This document shows, in pieces, positions 25,068 to 34,000 of a stretch of 47,704 bases of DNA. The DNA is taken from contig JADZCN010000083.1 in NCBI GenBank assembly GCA_020851565.1, positions 1-47,704 of the forward strand, written 5' to 3'. Within the stretch, counting starts at the first letter, position 1; every line of letters starts with the position of its first letter. The stretch comes from Acidobacteriota bacterium (GTDB lineage Bacteria > Acidobacteriota > Vicinamibacteria > Vicinamibacterales > UBA2999). The notes under the pieces are model-generated. The model was not told the DNA's origin. It was given only the letters and a program-made list of their open reading frames with translations, and ran no database searches. Both the position numbers and the translations under genes were made by a program.

Positions 25068-26231
25068 CTAAAAGGTCTTCCGCGCGACCCACTCGCGATA
25101 CAGGGAGTCGCTCACCGTGTAGCGGCTCTCTGCCTTCATCACCACATCCTGCCTCACCAGGGCCGCCAGGGCCGACTGCACGCTGGATGCACCAGGCAGG
25201 CGGTGCCGCGTCCGCACGTCGCCCGACATCAGCTCGCGGCCATCCTCCAGCACGAGCGCGCGCAGCACGGCGCGCTGCGCCAGCGTGAGGCGCTGCCACG
25301 ACTCCTCGAACGCGGTGTGATGTTCGCCCAGCAGCCGCGTCAGCGTCCCGTGCAGGTCGTCCAGGCCAGCGCTCCTCCTCCCCGCCACCCGCACATCGTC
25401 CCAGGTCTCGTGAGCGAGGCGCTGGACGTCGTACGGCACGTTGCCGGCCAGTTCGACGATGGCGGCGCCGAGGCCGGGCTCGGGCCTGAGGCCGCTGGCG
25501 GCGAAGCGCGCCTCGATGAAGTGCGCGAAGAGCTCCTCGTCGATCTTCTCCAGGCGCATGACGGGCCCGGCCTTGTAGAAGGGGCGTCGCGGCTCGAGCA
25601 TCCGCTCCATCAGCGACGGCTCGGAGCCGGCGAAAACGTAACCGACCGCGCGCTGGTCCTGGACCGCGGCGCGCAGCGCGTGCTCGACGTTGCCGCCGTC
25701 GAACGAGACGACCGCCTGGAACTCGTCCAGCGCGATGGCGAGCCGCTGCCGGCGCGCGGCGGCGATGCGCCCGGGCAGGGCGAAGACCTCCGCGGCCAGG
25801 CGCGCGGTGTCGCGGGCGGTGCGGACGGCAGGGAAGGCGAGCGTGACGCCGCCGCCGGCGGAAGGGCCGCCGGGCGAGGGGCTGTCGAACCTGAGCTCGG
25901 GGCGGACGGCCTGCAGCAGCTCGGCGGTCCAGCGGCGCAGCCGGCCGATGGGGGTGTCGGCGGTGACCAGGGCGCGCGCGTAGGCCTCGAGGAAGCCGAC
26001 GTACGAGCTGGAGGCGGCCACGGTGACCTCGACGGTGAGGATCTTCTGCCGCGAGAGCCCGCGCAGCACGTCGCGGACGAGCGACGACTTCCCGTAGCGG
26101 CGCGGCGAGATGAGGAACACCTTCTGGCCCTCGGCCAGGTCGCGGGCGAGGCGCTCGCGTTCGGCCTCGCGGTCCGCGAAGGCGCCCGCGGTGACGATCT
26201 CGCCGTAGACGAACGGGTTCTCCTGTCCCAT
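25068..26231 (-). CDS. Archaeal-type AAA ATPase with C-terminal winged helix
   Basis: A 387-residue STAND/ORC-like ATPase. Walker A is SPRRYGKSSL (about 42-51), Walker B LAIALDEFQ, with a sensor region GYVFAGSEPSLM. The second half has FIEARF...NVPYDVQRLAHETW and a C-terminal winged-helix part (RAVLRALV, SSVQSALAALVRQDVV, YTVSDSLYREW). This matches the family often called archaeal ATPase/MCM-like, usually found as stand-alone, mobile or toxin-associated genes of unknown biochemistry. The ATG at 26231 is preceded by a perfect TATAAT with no room for a ribosome binding site, so the mRNA is probably leaderless. Divergent from the EF-P-like gene. Confidence 0.85.
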   Translation of the reverse strand: MGQENPFVYGEIVTAGAFADREAERERLARDLAEGQKVFLISPRRYGKSSLVRDVLRGLSRQKILTVEVTVAASSSYVGFLEAYARALVTADTPIGRLRRWTAELLQAVRPELRFDSPSPGGPSAGGGVTLAFPAVRTARDTARLAAEVFALPGRIAAARRQRLAIALDEFQAVVSFDGGNVEHALRAAVQDQRAVGYVFAGSEPSLMERMLEPRRPFYKAGPVMRLEKIDEELFAHFIEARFAASGLRPEPGLGAAIVELAGNVPYDVQRLAHETWDDVRVAGRRSAGLDDLHGTLTRLLGEHHTAFEESWQRLTLAQRAVLRALVLEDGRELMSGDVRTRHRLPGASSVQSALAALVRQDVVMKAESRYTVSDSLYREWVARKTF

Positions 26232-26237
26232 TACGGC

Positions 26238-26270
26238 ATTATACGTAATCGTTACCGAGGATAGCGTAAT
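26238..26270 (-). promoter_or_regulatory. AT-rich promoter with TTACG repeats upstream of the ATPase gene
   Basis: A perfect TATAAT (26238-26243 on the - strand) ends six bases before the ATG at 26231. The surrounding 40 bp are unusually AT-rich and contain several copies of TTAC/GTAA motifs in both orientations (attacg, cgtaat, ggtaac), a likely operator for the gene product itself or a linked regulator. TACGAT at 26286-26291 on the + strand could be the -10 of the divergent EF-P-like gene. Confidence 0.55.
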
Positions 26271-26332
26271 AGCCGCCCGCTCCGCTACGATGGGGCGGGC
26301 CGGGAGGGCCGCGGCCCGTGGAGGGGAGCGAC

Positions 26333-26908
26333 ATGGCGGGACTGGTGGAGGCAATCGCGATCAGGCGGAAGATGTACTTCGAGTTCGAGGGGGCGCCCTA
26401 CCACTGCCTGGACGTGGACGTGTCCACCCCGACGGCGCGCGGCGGCCAGACGCTCGTGCGGCTGAAGATGCGCAACCTGCTGACACGGGCGGTCTTCGAC
26501 AAGACCTTCAAGGCGGGCGACAAGTTCAAGGAGCCGGACCTGGACGTCGTGGCCGCGTCGTACCTCTACGGCGACGGCGACGGGTGCCATTTCATGGACC
26601 AGGCCACGTTCGAGACGCTGACGCTGCCGCCCGACATGCTGGGGGACGACCGGCTGCTGCTGTCGGACAACCTCGTGGTCCAGGTGCAGCGGTTCAACGG
26701 CCGCCCGATCGGCATCCAGCTGCCGCCGGTGGTCGAGCTCAGGGTGACGGCCACCGAGCCCGGTGTGCGGGGGGACACGGCAAGCGGCGGCGTCACCAAG
26801 CCGGCGACGCTCGAGACCGGCCTCGAGATCCGGGTGCCGCTGTTCATCAAGGAAGGCGAGGCCGTGAAGGTGCACACGGAAACCCGCGAGTTCGCCGGAC
26901 GCGCGTAG
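26333..26908 (+). CDS. efpL: Elongation factor P paralogue of the EfpL/YeiP type
   Basis: A 191-residue three-domain EF-P homologue that would bind ribosomes between the P and E sites to relieve stalling. The N-terminal KOW-like domain has the loop STPTARGG with Arg36 at the tip, like YeiP/EfpL (PTARG) rather than the PGKGG of lysine-modified EF-P. The OB domains contain YLYGDGDGCHFMD and the C-terminal signature KPATLETGLEIRVP. ATG 26333 is chosen because GAGGGGAG lies directly upstream; an in-frame GTG at 26318 would add only five residues. Nothing in the window looks like a modifying enzyme (EpmA or EarP), consistent with an unmodified arginine-type factor. Confidence 0.87.
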   Translation: MAGLVEAIAIRRKMYFEFEGAPYHCLDVDVSTPTARGGQTLVRLKMRNLLTRAVFDKTFKAGDKFKEPDLDVVAASYLYGDGDGCHFMDQATFETLTLPPDMLGDDRLLLSDNLVVQVQRFNGRPIGIQLPPVVELRVTATEPGVRGDTASGGVTKPATLETGLEIRVPLFIKEGEAVKVHTETREFAGRA

Positions 26909-26911
26909 GCG

Positions 26912-26917
26912 TACACT
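26912..26917 (+). promoter_or_regulatory. -10 box before a probable leaderless gene
   Basis: TACACT lies four bases after the EF-P-like stop codon and six bases before the ATG at 26924; there is no Shine-Dalgarno sequence. A start of transcription at the ATG would give a leaderless mRNA. Confidence 0.4.
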
Positions 26918-26923
26918 GGGGAC

Positions 26924-27355
26924 ATGCAGGCGCTCACCATCGTCGCGCTCGTCGTGGGCCTGGCCGGCTCGGCCATGGCGCAGCAGGAGAAGCCGGTCCC
27001 GAAGGACTCGATGCGCATCTCCATTCCAGGGTGCTCGAAGGGCGTCGTGTTCACCGTCATGGAGAGCCCGGAGCACGAGTCCCGATCGTCGGTCCCGCCC
27101 GGTCGCCGGTTCAGGCTGGCGGGGCCGAAGGACCTCCTGAAGGAGATCCGCGGGCACGAGGGATCGATGATCGAGGTCACGGGCCTCGTCCGGAAGGGGC
27201 AGCTGGATCCCGGCGGCATCCCCATCGGCGGTGGCGTGCGGGTAGGCCCCGCGCCCTCACCGCTCGGCGGTGTCGGGCGCGACCCGAACTTCAATCAGAT
27301 CATCCTGGACGTGGAAGGCTGGCGCCCGCTGGCCGGCGAGTGCCCGAGGCGCTGA
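26924..27355 (+). CDS. Small exported protein of unknown function
   Basis: A 143-residue protein with a signal peptide (about residues 1-20, GSAMA/QQ). The mature part is short and beta-rich, with SMRISIPGCSKGVVFTV, an EIRGHEGSMIEVTGLVRKG strand pair that reads like an OB-fold or BOF-type envelope domain, a Gly/Pro-rich insert, and a closing FNQIILDVEGWRPL. Only two cysteines occur (one in IPGCSKG, one near the C-terminus) and could form a disulfide. I do not recognise the family with confidence. It follows the EF-P-like gene by 15 bp on the same strand. Confidence 0.7.
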   Translation: MQALTIVALVVGLAGSAMAQQEKPVPKDSMRISIPGCSKGVVFTVMESPEHESRSSVPPGRRFRLAGPKDLLKEIRGHEGSMIEVTGLVRKGQLDPGGIPIGGGVRVGPAPSPLGGVGRDPNFNQIILDVEGWRPLAGECPRR

Positions 27356-27357
27356 GC

Positions 27358-27492
27358 AACGAAACCACGACGACCCGAAGAGCACGAAGGCAGCACGAAG
27401 GCTCAGCCTCCGAAGAACACGAGAACCTCAGAACCTCAGAACCTCAGAACCTCAGAACCCCAGAACCCCAGAACCTCAGAACCCGAGAACCC
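27358..27492. repeat. ACGAAG tract followed by an AACCTCAGAA tandem tract
   Basis: About 27358-27420 carries degenerate accacgaag/agcacgaagg units. About 27420-27492 is a head-to-tail 10-mer (gaacctcaga) of seven to eight units. The pair lies between convergent genes (27355 stop and 27496 stop) and fills the whole gap. Confidence 0.8.
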
Positions 27493-27495
27493 GTT

Positions 27496-28368
27496 CTACC
27501 CGGTGATCGTCAGGACCGGGCAGGTCGCGCGGCGGACCACCTGGTTGGTCGTGGATCCGAAGAGGCCCATGTCGAGCGCGTTGCGCCCGCGCACGCCGAT
27601 GACGATGAGATCGGCCTGGCCCTCGCGGGCGGCGTCGAGCAGCTCGACGTAGGGCTTGCCGAAGCGCACCTGCACGTCGGGGGCGGGGCCATCGGGCGCT
27701 GCCGACGCGCCAAGGGCCTCGAGCCGCGCCCGGGCGCTCGACTCGAGGTAGTGGCGGTAGTCCACGAGCGCCTGCGCCTGTTCGGGCGGCACGCCCTCCA
27801 TCGTGGGCATCGGCGGCTCGTGCCACGGCCACTCCAGGACGTGCAGCAGCGTGAGCGCGGCTCCCGACTCCTTCGCGAGCGACGCGGCGGCGTCCACCGC
27901 CTTCAGCGACGAATCCGAGAAGTCCACGGCGCACAGCAGCCGCTTGAAGGGCTGCGACGAGGTCGCCTGCGCGCGCGGCGGCACGGTGAGCACGGGGCAG
28001 GACGCCCTCCGCAGCACCTTCTCGGTGACGGACCCCAGCAGCAGGTGCTGGAAGCCCCCCGTGCCGTGCGTGCCCATCACGATGACGTCGGCGGACAGCT
28101 GCGTCGCCTGCTCGAGGATGGTCCGCAGGGGCTCGCCGCCCGCGATGACGATGTCGAAGCCGACGCCGGCACTGGCCACCGGGGCGCACGCCGTGGTGGC
28201 GTGGGCGCGCAGCGCCTCGAGGTCCGCGGCGGTCGGCGCGACGCTGAGGTGCACGTGCAGCACCGTGATGCGCGCGCCGTACCAGCGCGCCAGGGCCACG
28301 CCCTGTTCGAGCGCGTGCGCCGACTGGTCCGAGAAGTCGATGGGGCAGAGGATGCGGCGGATGGTCAT
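27496..28368 (-). CDS. Universal stress protein with two UspA domains
   Basis: A 290-residue protein of two tandem Usp folds. Domain 1 (residues 1-130) has ILCPIDFSD and the ATP-type motif GTHGTGGFQHLLLGSVTEKVLRRASCPVL at its end; domain 2 (about 140-290) has LLCAVDFSD and GVRGRNALDMGLFGSTTNQVVRRATCPVL. Both keep a G-x2-G-x9-G(S/T) nucleotide-binding pattern, so ATP binding is likely. The start at 28368 lies only five bases after the stop of the metalloprotease gene, so the two are probably co-transcribed. Usual role: general stress or redox survival; the specific partner is unknown. Confidence 0.92.
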   Translation of the reverse strand: MTIRRILCPIDFSDQSAHALEQGVALARWYGARITVLHVHLSVAPTAADLEALRAHATTACAPVASAGVGFDIVIAGGEPLRTILEQATQLSADVIVMGTHGTGGFQHLLLGSVTEKVLRRASCPVLTVPPRAQATSSQPFKRLLCAVDFSDSSLKAVDAAASLAKESGAALTLLHVLEWPWHEPPMPTMEGVPPEQAQALVDYRHYLESSARARLEALGASAAPDGPAPDVQVRFGKPYVELLDAAREGQADLIVIGVRGRNALDMGLFGSTTNQVVRRATCPVLTITG

Positions 28369-28373
28369 GCGCG

Positions 28374-30953
28374 CTACTGCTCCCACTCCCAGTCGCAATA
28401 GCCCGGGCGTGCCAGCCAGTTCTGCGGGTAGTCGCCAATCGGCGCCCCCGGCGGCGCCGGGGCGGCCGGCAGCATCACCGCCGTGTCGGCGGGGCGCTCG
28501 AGGAAGCGCTTGATGTCGGCGGCCAGCAGCGTGTGCTGCGCGATGTCGGCCTCGCCCTTCGAGCCCTCCACGCGGATGCGATCCGCCAGGCGCTGCAGCC
28601 TGAGCGAGGCCATCGCACGGACCTGCGAGTTCTGCGCAGCGGCGGCCAGCCACGTCAGCCGATCCACGAGCACGCGCTCCGCGGCGCGCCGCACCTCGGC
28701 TTCGTAGGGGTTCGCCGTGGGCGCGTCGAAGGTGGCCTTGACCAGGTGATCGATCACCTCCTCGAGGCCCGGCAGCGACGGATCCACGGCATGCTGCGCC
28801 ACCATGCGCGCGGCGCGATCCGGCTGCAGCACGAACCCGATGGTGACGTCGGCGGCGATGGCGCCGGGGCTGATGGGGTCGAAGCCCTCGCCGGTGGTGC
28901 GCGGGAACAGCTCGCGGTGGACACCGTAGCCCGGTGGCCGCGGCGGGATGAGGTCGAGGATCTTCCGCGGGATGGTCAGCTCGGCCGGCTTCAGCGTGGC
29001 GGCCAGCGCCTCGAGGGCGCGACGCTGGCTGGCCGCAGCCTCCCACTTCACCGGCGTACGCCCGTCACCGCGCATCGCGTAGACGAAATCCTGGCCCGCC
29101 ACCATCGATGCGGCGCCCTCCACCGCGTAGCGGTGGTACATGAAGATCGGCACCAGCGGCTCCTCGATAGTCGTCATCGGCGCGCCGGTGCGGATGGTGG
29201 TCTCGCCGATCCGGTCCAGCGCCGCGCGGCGCACCTTCATGAGGCGGTCCAGCTCGTCGGCCTGGTTCACGCCGTTCGACCACTGCTCGGTGCGCGGGTG
29301 GATGTCGGTGTCCTGGTTCGTGAAGTACCGCAGGTCCTGCGCCCAGGCATCGTCCAGGATCTTCGTGAGCGCCGCCTCGTCGTCGCGGCCCGACGCGAAC
29401 TGGCGATAGCCGTAGTTGATGGCGACCTTGTCCCAGTCGCCGATGCGTGCCTCGTAGGCGCGTGAGAGATCGATGGTGCCGTCGGGGCGGAGCGTCTCCA
29501 GCGGATGCGGGTAGTCCATCACCGAGATCCAGCCCTTGGTGCTGTCGTAGTAGTTGTGGCCGAGGCCGAGCGTATGGCCCACCTCATGAGCCGAGAGCTG
29601 GCGGATGCGCGCGAGCGCGGTCTCGTAGAGAATGGCCGGCCGCTCGTTGCCCGTGGTGTAGGGCGAGAGCAGGCCCTCGAAGATGAGGTAGTCCTGCCTG
29701 TCGCGGAGCGAGCCGAGCGTGACGGTGGCCTTGATGATCTCACCGGTCCGCGGGTCGGTGACCGAGCCGCCCGAGCTCCATCCGCGCGTGGAGCGGTGCA
29801 CCCAGTTGATCATGTTGTAGCGGATGTCCATCGGGTCGGCGCCCTCCGGCAGCACGTCCACCTTGAACGCGTTCCGGAAGCCCGCGGCCTCGAACGCCTG
29901 GTTCCACCACATGGCGCCCTCGATGAGCGCCCTCTTCACGTCCTCGGGCGCGCCCGAGTCCACCCAGTACTGAATGGGCGTCACCGGCTCGCTGACGGCG
30001 GCGGCCGGGTCCTTCTTCACCAGCCGATGCCGGCGGACGTAACGGAACTGGATCGGCTCGGCGATGGGCTGGCTGTAGTCCACGAACGTGATGCCGCCGT
30101 ACCCGGCCCGCGGGTCGTCCACGCGCGGCTGGAAGTTGCCGTCGGGCAGCTCGACGAACGAGACGTGCTCGCGCAGGGTCACGGCCTCGGGTGACGGCGT
30201 CACGCTGGCGACCGAGCCCGAGAACAGCCCGCCGCCGCGGCCGAACGGGCCGGCCACCTGCGGCGGGGCTATGGAGGCGGGCCCCTGCGACGGCCCTCCG
30301 CCAAACCCGCCACCCGCCGGCGCCTCGTTCACGAAGGTCAGCGTCATGTCGACCTCCGTGTTCCTCGGGAAGTTCTTCGTGTTGGGCAGGTAGAACGCGC
30401 TGCGGTTGCGGTCCAGCCTGTAGTTGCCCGGGCGAAGCCGGCCGGCGGCGTTGTGCACGTCACGCAGGAAGAACTCGGTGGCGTCGACCAGCACGCGCCC
30501 GCCCGACTCGGCCGCCACGGTGAAGCCCCAGAGCACCGACTTGGCGAACGAGTCCTCCACCGACTTGCGCTCGAGCACGTTGCTGCTGCTCGAGCGGAAC
30601 GACTGGTTGCCCTGGACCAGCAGCACGCGCGGGCCCACGCGCTGGAACATGACGATGCGGCCCTGGCCGCCCTGGCCGCGGTCGAGCCCGATGTCGTTGG
30701 ACCCGAGGCCCGCGGAGAGGCCGGTCGAGAACAGGAACTCGGTGTCGAGGCGCGGGATCTCCAGGAGCATCGTCCCCGCGCGCTCGTCCCAGTAGAGCGG
30801 GAAGTAGCCGTCGATTTTTCTCAGGCCGCTGACGCGGTCGTCGACGGATGGAATGGCCGCGGCGGTGCGCGGCGCGGGCTGAGCGGGCTGCGCCTCGGCG
30901 GCCGGGGCGGCCAGCAGCAGAGCCCCAAGAACAAGAACGCATGGCTTCGACAT
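28374..30953 (-). CDS. Exported zinc metalloprotease (DUF5117/DUF4953 metzincin type)
   Basis: An 859-residue exported peptidase. A signal peptide (about residues 1-21, AAEA/Q) is followed by a DUF5117-like beta domain (YFPLYWDERAGTMLLEIPR, then NYRLDRNRSAFYLPNTKNFP) and then the catalytic domain with a full metzincin motif HEVGHTLGLGH (about 456-466) and a Met-turn-like SVMDYPHP. The large C-terminal helical region carries the rest of the family. It is probably secreted or surface-bound. I chose ATG 30953, which leaves a normal spacing to GAGGGG; ATG 30959 is too close to it. It lies 84 bp downstream of the polyketide synthase gene and may be read with it. Confidence 0.88.
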   Translation of the reverse strand: MSKPCVLVLGALLLAAPAAEAQPAQPAPRTAAAIPSVDDRVSGLRKIDGYFPLYWDERAGTMLLEIPRLDTEFLFSTGLSAGLGSNDIGLDRGQGGQGRIVMFQRVGPRVLLVQGNQSFRSSSSNVLERKSVEDSFAKSVLWGFTVAAESGGRVLVDATEFFLRDVHNAAGRLRPGNYRLDRNRSAFYLPNTKNFPRNTEVDMTLTFVNEAPAGGGFGGGPSQGPASIAPPQVAGPFGRGGGLFSGSVASVTPSPEAVTLREHVSFVELPDGNFQPRVDDPRAGYGGITFVDYSQPIAEPIQFRYVRRHRLVKKDPAAAVSEPVTPIQYWVDSGAPEDVKRALIEGAMWWNQAFEAAGFRNAFKVDVLPEGADPMDIRYNMINWVHRSTRGWSSGGSVTDPRTGEIIKATVTLGSLRDRQDYLIFEGLLSPYTTGNERPAILYETALARIRQLSAHEVGHTLGLGHNYYDSTKGWISVMDYPHPLETLRPDGTIDLSRAYEARIGDWDKVAINYGYRQFASGRDDEAALTKILDDAWAQDLRYFTNQDTDIHPRTEQWSNGVNQADELDRLMKVRRAALDRIGETTIRTGAPMTTIEEPLVPIFMYHRYAVEGAASMVAGQDFVYAMRGDGRTPVKWEAAASQRRALEALAATLKPAELTIPRKILDLIPPRPPGYGVHRELFPRTTGEGFDPISPGAIAADVTIGFVLQPDRAARMVAQHAVDPSLPGLEEVIDHLVKATFDAPTANPYEAEVRRAAERVLVDRLTWLAAAAQNSQVRAMASLRLQRLADRIRVEGSKGEADIAQHTLLAADIKRFLERPADTAVMLPAAPAPPGAPIGDYPQNWLARPGYCDWEWEQ

Positions 30954-31037
30954 GAACATCCCCTCGCGCGGGGATTCTACCCCGAGGGCAGCCGCGTTCC
31001 TGGCCAGACCCGCTCGCTGCGGTCGCCACCCCGTCGA

Positions 31038-34000
31038 TTAGCGTGCCGCCACGTCGGCCATGGAGGGTTCCGGCCGGTCCACGGCTTCGGCATAGACGCC
31101 GCGATACGCGGGTGGCAACAGGTCCGCAAGGGCCCTCATCACGCGCTCGGTGTCGTGCTGGAGCCTGGCCGCGGTGCGTTCGCCGGGCGAGATGACAAGC
31201 GGCGCTCCCACCCGGACGTGAATGCGGGTGCGCCTGAGGCGCCTCACGTTGTCCGCCACGCGCTCCTGTCCCCACGCGGCGAGCGGGAGAATCGGCGCCG
31301 GCGCCTCGCCGGCCATGAACACCACGCCGGGCTGACCCTTCATGAGGCCACCGGTCCTGCTTCGGGTTCCTTCGGGTGCGATGCCCAGCAGGCCGCCGGC
31401 CCGGAGGACGGCCAGACCCTGGGCGAGCGCCTCCTGGTCCGCCTCCCCGCGGCGCACGTAGATGGTATCGCCGAGGTCGAGGAACCATCGCTGCCAAGGA
31501 TGCTTTCGCAGGCTGTCGGTGGCGATGCAGATGGCCCGGCGCGGGAGAATCGTCAGGATGAGCGCGACGTCGAGCATGCTCAGGTGGTTGGCCGCCACCA
31601 CGACGGGTCCCGATCGCGGGATGTTCTCCAGGCCCTGGACCTCGAGCGGCGCCACCAGCCGGAACAATCCGGCAATGAGCTTCTGGCTGAATCGCTGCAC
31701 CGGTGACCACCGGCTGTAGTCGATCGACCGGTAATCGATGCCCGAGGCTCGCGCGGGGACGGCATCGCGATCCACCTGACGCGACGGCGCCGGGACAGCG
31801 GCAGGCACCGGGACGGGCACGGCCGCGGGAGGCGGCGCTACGACTGGTTCGCGCGGTTGTGGTGCGGGCGTGAGCTCGCCAGGGGGCGGAGCCGGAGCCG
31901 CCTCGTGCTTGTCCGCCGCAGCAACGACCGCTGGCATCGGAGTGGTGGGAGGTTCTTCGGACGCCGGGGCCGGGAGCTCGAAGTCGAGCTGGTCCAGCAG
32001 CGTGCTGGCGAGCTGGCGGGCCGAGGCACCCTCGAGCAGCGACGCGAGCGGCAGCGACACGCCGAGGTCCTTGTCCACGACGGTCTGCAGCTCGACGGCC
32101 ATCAGCGAGTCCACGCCCATCTCGGTGAGCGGCCGTTCGGCGTCCACCTTCTTCGCCGACGTGCCCAGCACCTTCGCGATGCGCTCCACCACGTGATGTT
32201 CGAGCAGAGCCGGGCGCTCGTCCGGCGCCGCTCCGGCGAGCAGGCGCAGCACGCTCCCGCGCTCGGCCGCGCCATCGCGTGCGACCGACGGGTTCTCCGA
32301 CGCGAAGTGGGACAGGCGTTGGGTCCTCTTGACGGCCACCGCGCTCACATCGACCGTGGACCACCGCTCCCAGTCGATGCGCGCCGCCATGAGCTGCGAG
32401 ACGCCGCAGCGAAGCGCCTCGTCCATCACACCCAGGGCTTCGGCCGGCGTGAACCTGCCCATGCCGTGGCGTTCGAGATGATGGGCCACGTCCTGGTGCT
32501 GAGACAGGTAGCCCACGTCCGACAACGCTCCCCAGTTGAGCGTGAGCCCGGGCAGCCCGATCGATTGCCGATACGGCGCGAGCGCGTCGAGGAAGAGGTT
32601 TGCGGCGGCGTAGTTGCCCTGGCCCTTCGTGCCCAGCACCGAGGCCATCGACGAGAACATCACGAAGAAGTCGAGGGTGTCCCTGGAGGTCACCTGGTGC
32701 AGGTTCCAGGCGCCGGCGACCTTCGGCGCCAGCACCGTGCCGAGCCGGTCGGCGTTGAGGAGCGCCAGTGGCGCGTCCTCGAGGACCATGGCGGCGTGCA
32801 CGACGCCGCGCACGGGTGGCAGCGACGCGCGGATCTCGTCGAACACTCTCGCCACGTCGTCCAGCCGACTCACGTCGCCCTTGAGGGTGACGATGTTCGC
32901 CGGTGACTCGCGGAGGGCCGTGAACGCCGCCTCGTTCTCGGGAGCCGGTACGCCGCTTCGGCTGATCAGCACGACATGCCGCGCACCGTGATCGACCATC
33001 CATCGCGCGACCTGGAGCCCGAATCCGCCCAACCCGCCAGAGACGACGTAGCTGGCGTCGGCATGGTAGAGGGGGCGCTCAGTGTCCGCGGCAACCGGAT
33101 AGGCCGGCTCCCGGATCGTGAGCACGAGCTTGCCGATGTGCCGGGCCTGTGCCAGCGTGCGGAACGCCTCTTCGGCACGGGCGAGGTCGAACGCGGTGTG
33201 AGGAATGGGCTCGAGCGCCTGCTCTTCGAGGGCCGCGGCGATCTCGCGCAGCATCGAGCCGACATAGGCCGGCCGATCGACGCACATCCGCTCGAGCGCG
33301 ATGGAGCAGAAGGCCAGGTTGCGATCGAACGGGAGCAGGCCGATGGTCGAGTCGGCGTAGATGTCCCGCTTCCCCATTTCCAGGAAGCGGCCGTACGGGC
33401 GCAGGATGGAGATGCCCTTCTGGATGGCCTCGCCGGCCAGCGAGTTGAGCACGACGTCCACGCCCTCGCCGCCCGTGATCGTCATCACCTCGTCCGCGAA
33501 TGCGAGCGATCGTGAGTCCATTACGTGCTGGACACCCAGCTCCCTCAGGTACGCGCGCTTTTCCGAGTTCCCGGCGGTGGCGAAGATCTCGGCACCCGCA
33601 CGTTTCGCGAGCTGGATGGCGGCGAGGCCCACGCCGCCCGTGCCGGCATGGATGAGCACGCGCTCCCCGGCGGAGAGCCGGGCCAGGTGGGTCAGCCCGT
33701 AGAGCGCGGTGACGAAGACCAGGGGAACCGTCGCGGCCTGCTCGAAGGTGAGATGCGCCGGCTTGCGGGCGGCCATCTCCGCCCGCGTCACCACCTGCGA
33801 GCCGAAGGCCCCGAGCGCAACCGTCATCACCTCGTCGCCGGGACGGAAGTCCGCCACACCCTTGCCACACGCCATCACGATGCCCGCGCATTCGAAGCCG
33901 AGGACGGTCCGGGCGCCGCTGCCCGGAAGAGCCATGGGTGGCAGCAGCCCGAGCGCGAGCATGACGTCGCGGAAGTTGATGCCGGCCGCGAGCACGCGAA

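Noticed and set aside
29000..30953. Metalloprotease gene as an integral member of the lipid-cyclase locus
   Set aside because: It follows the polyketide synthase by 84 bp on the same strand, but is a common exported protease type in this phylum and has no lipid-linked function that I can see.
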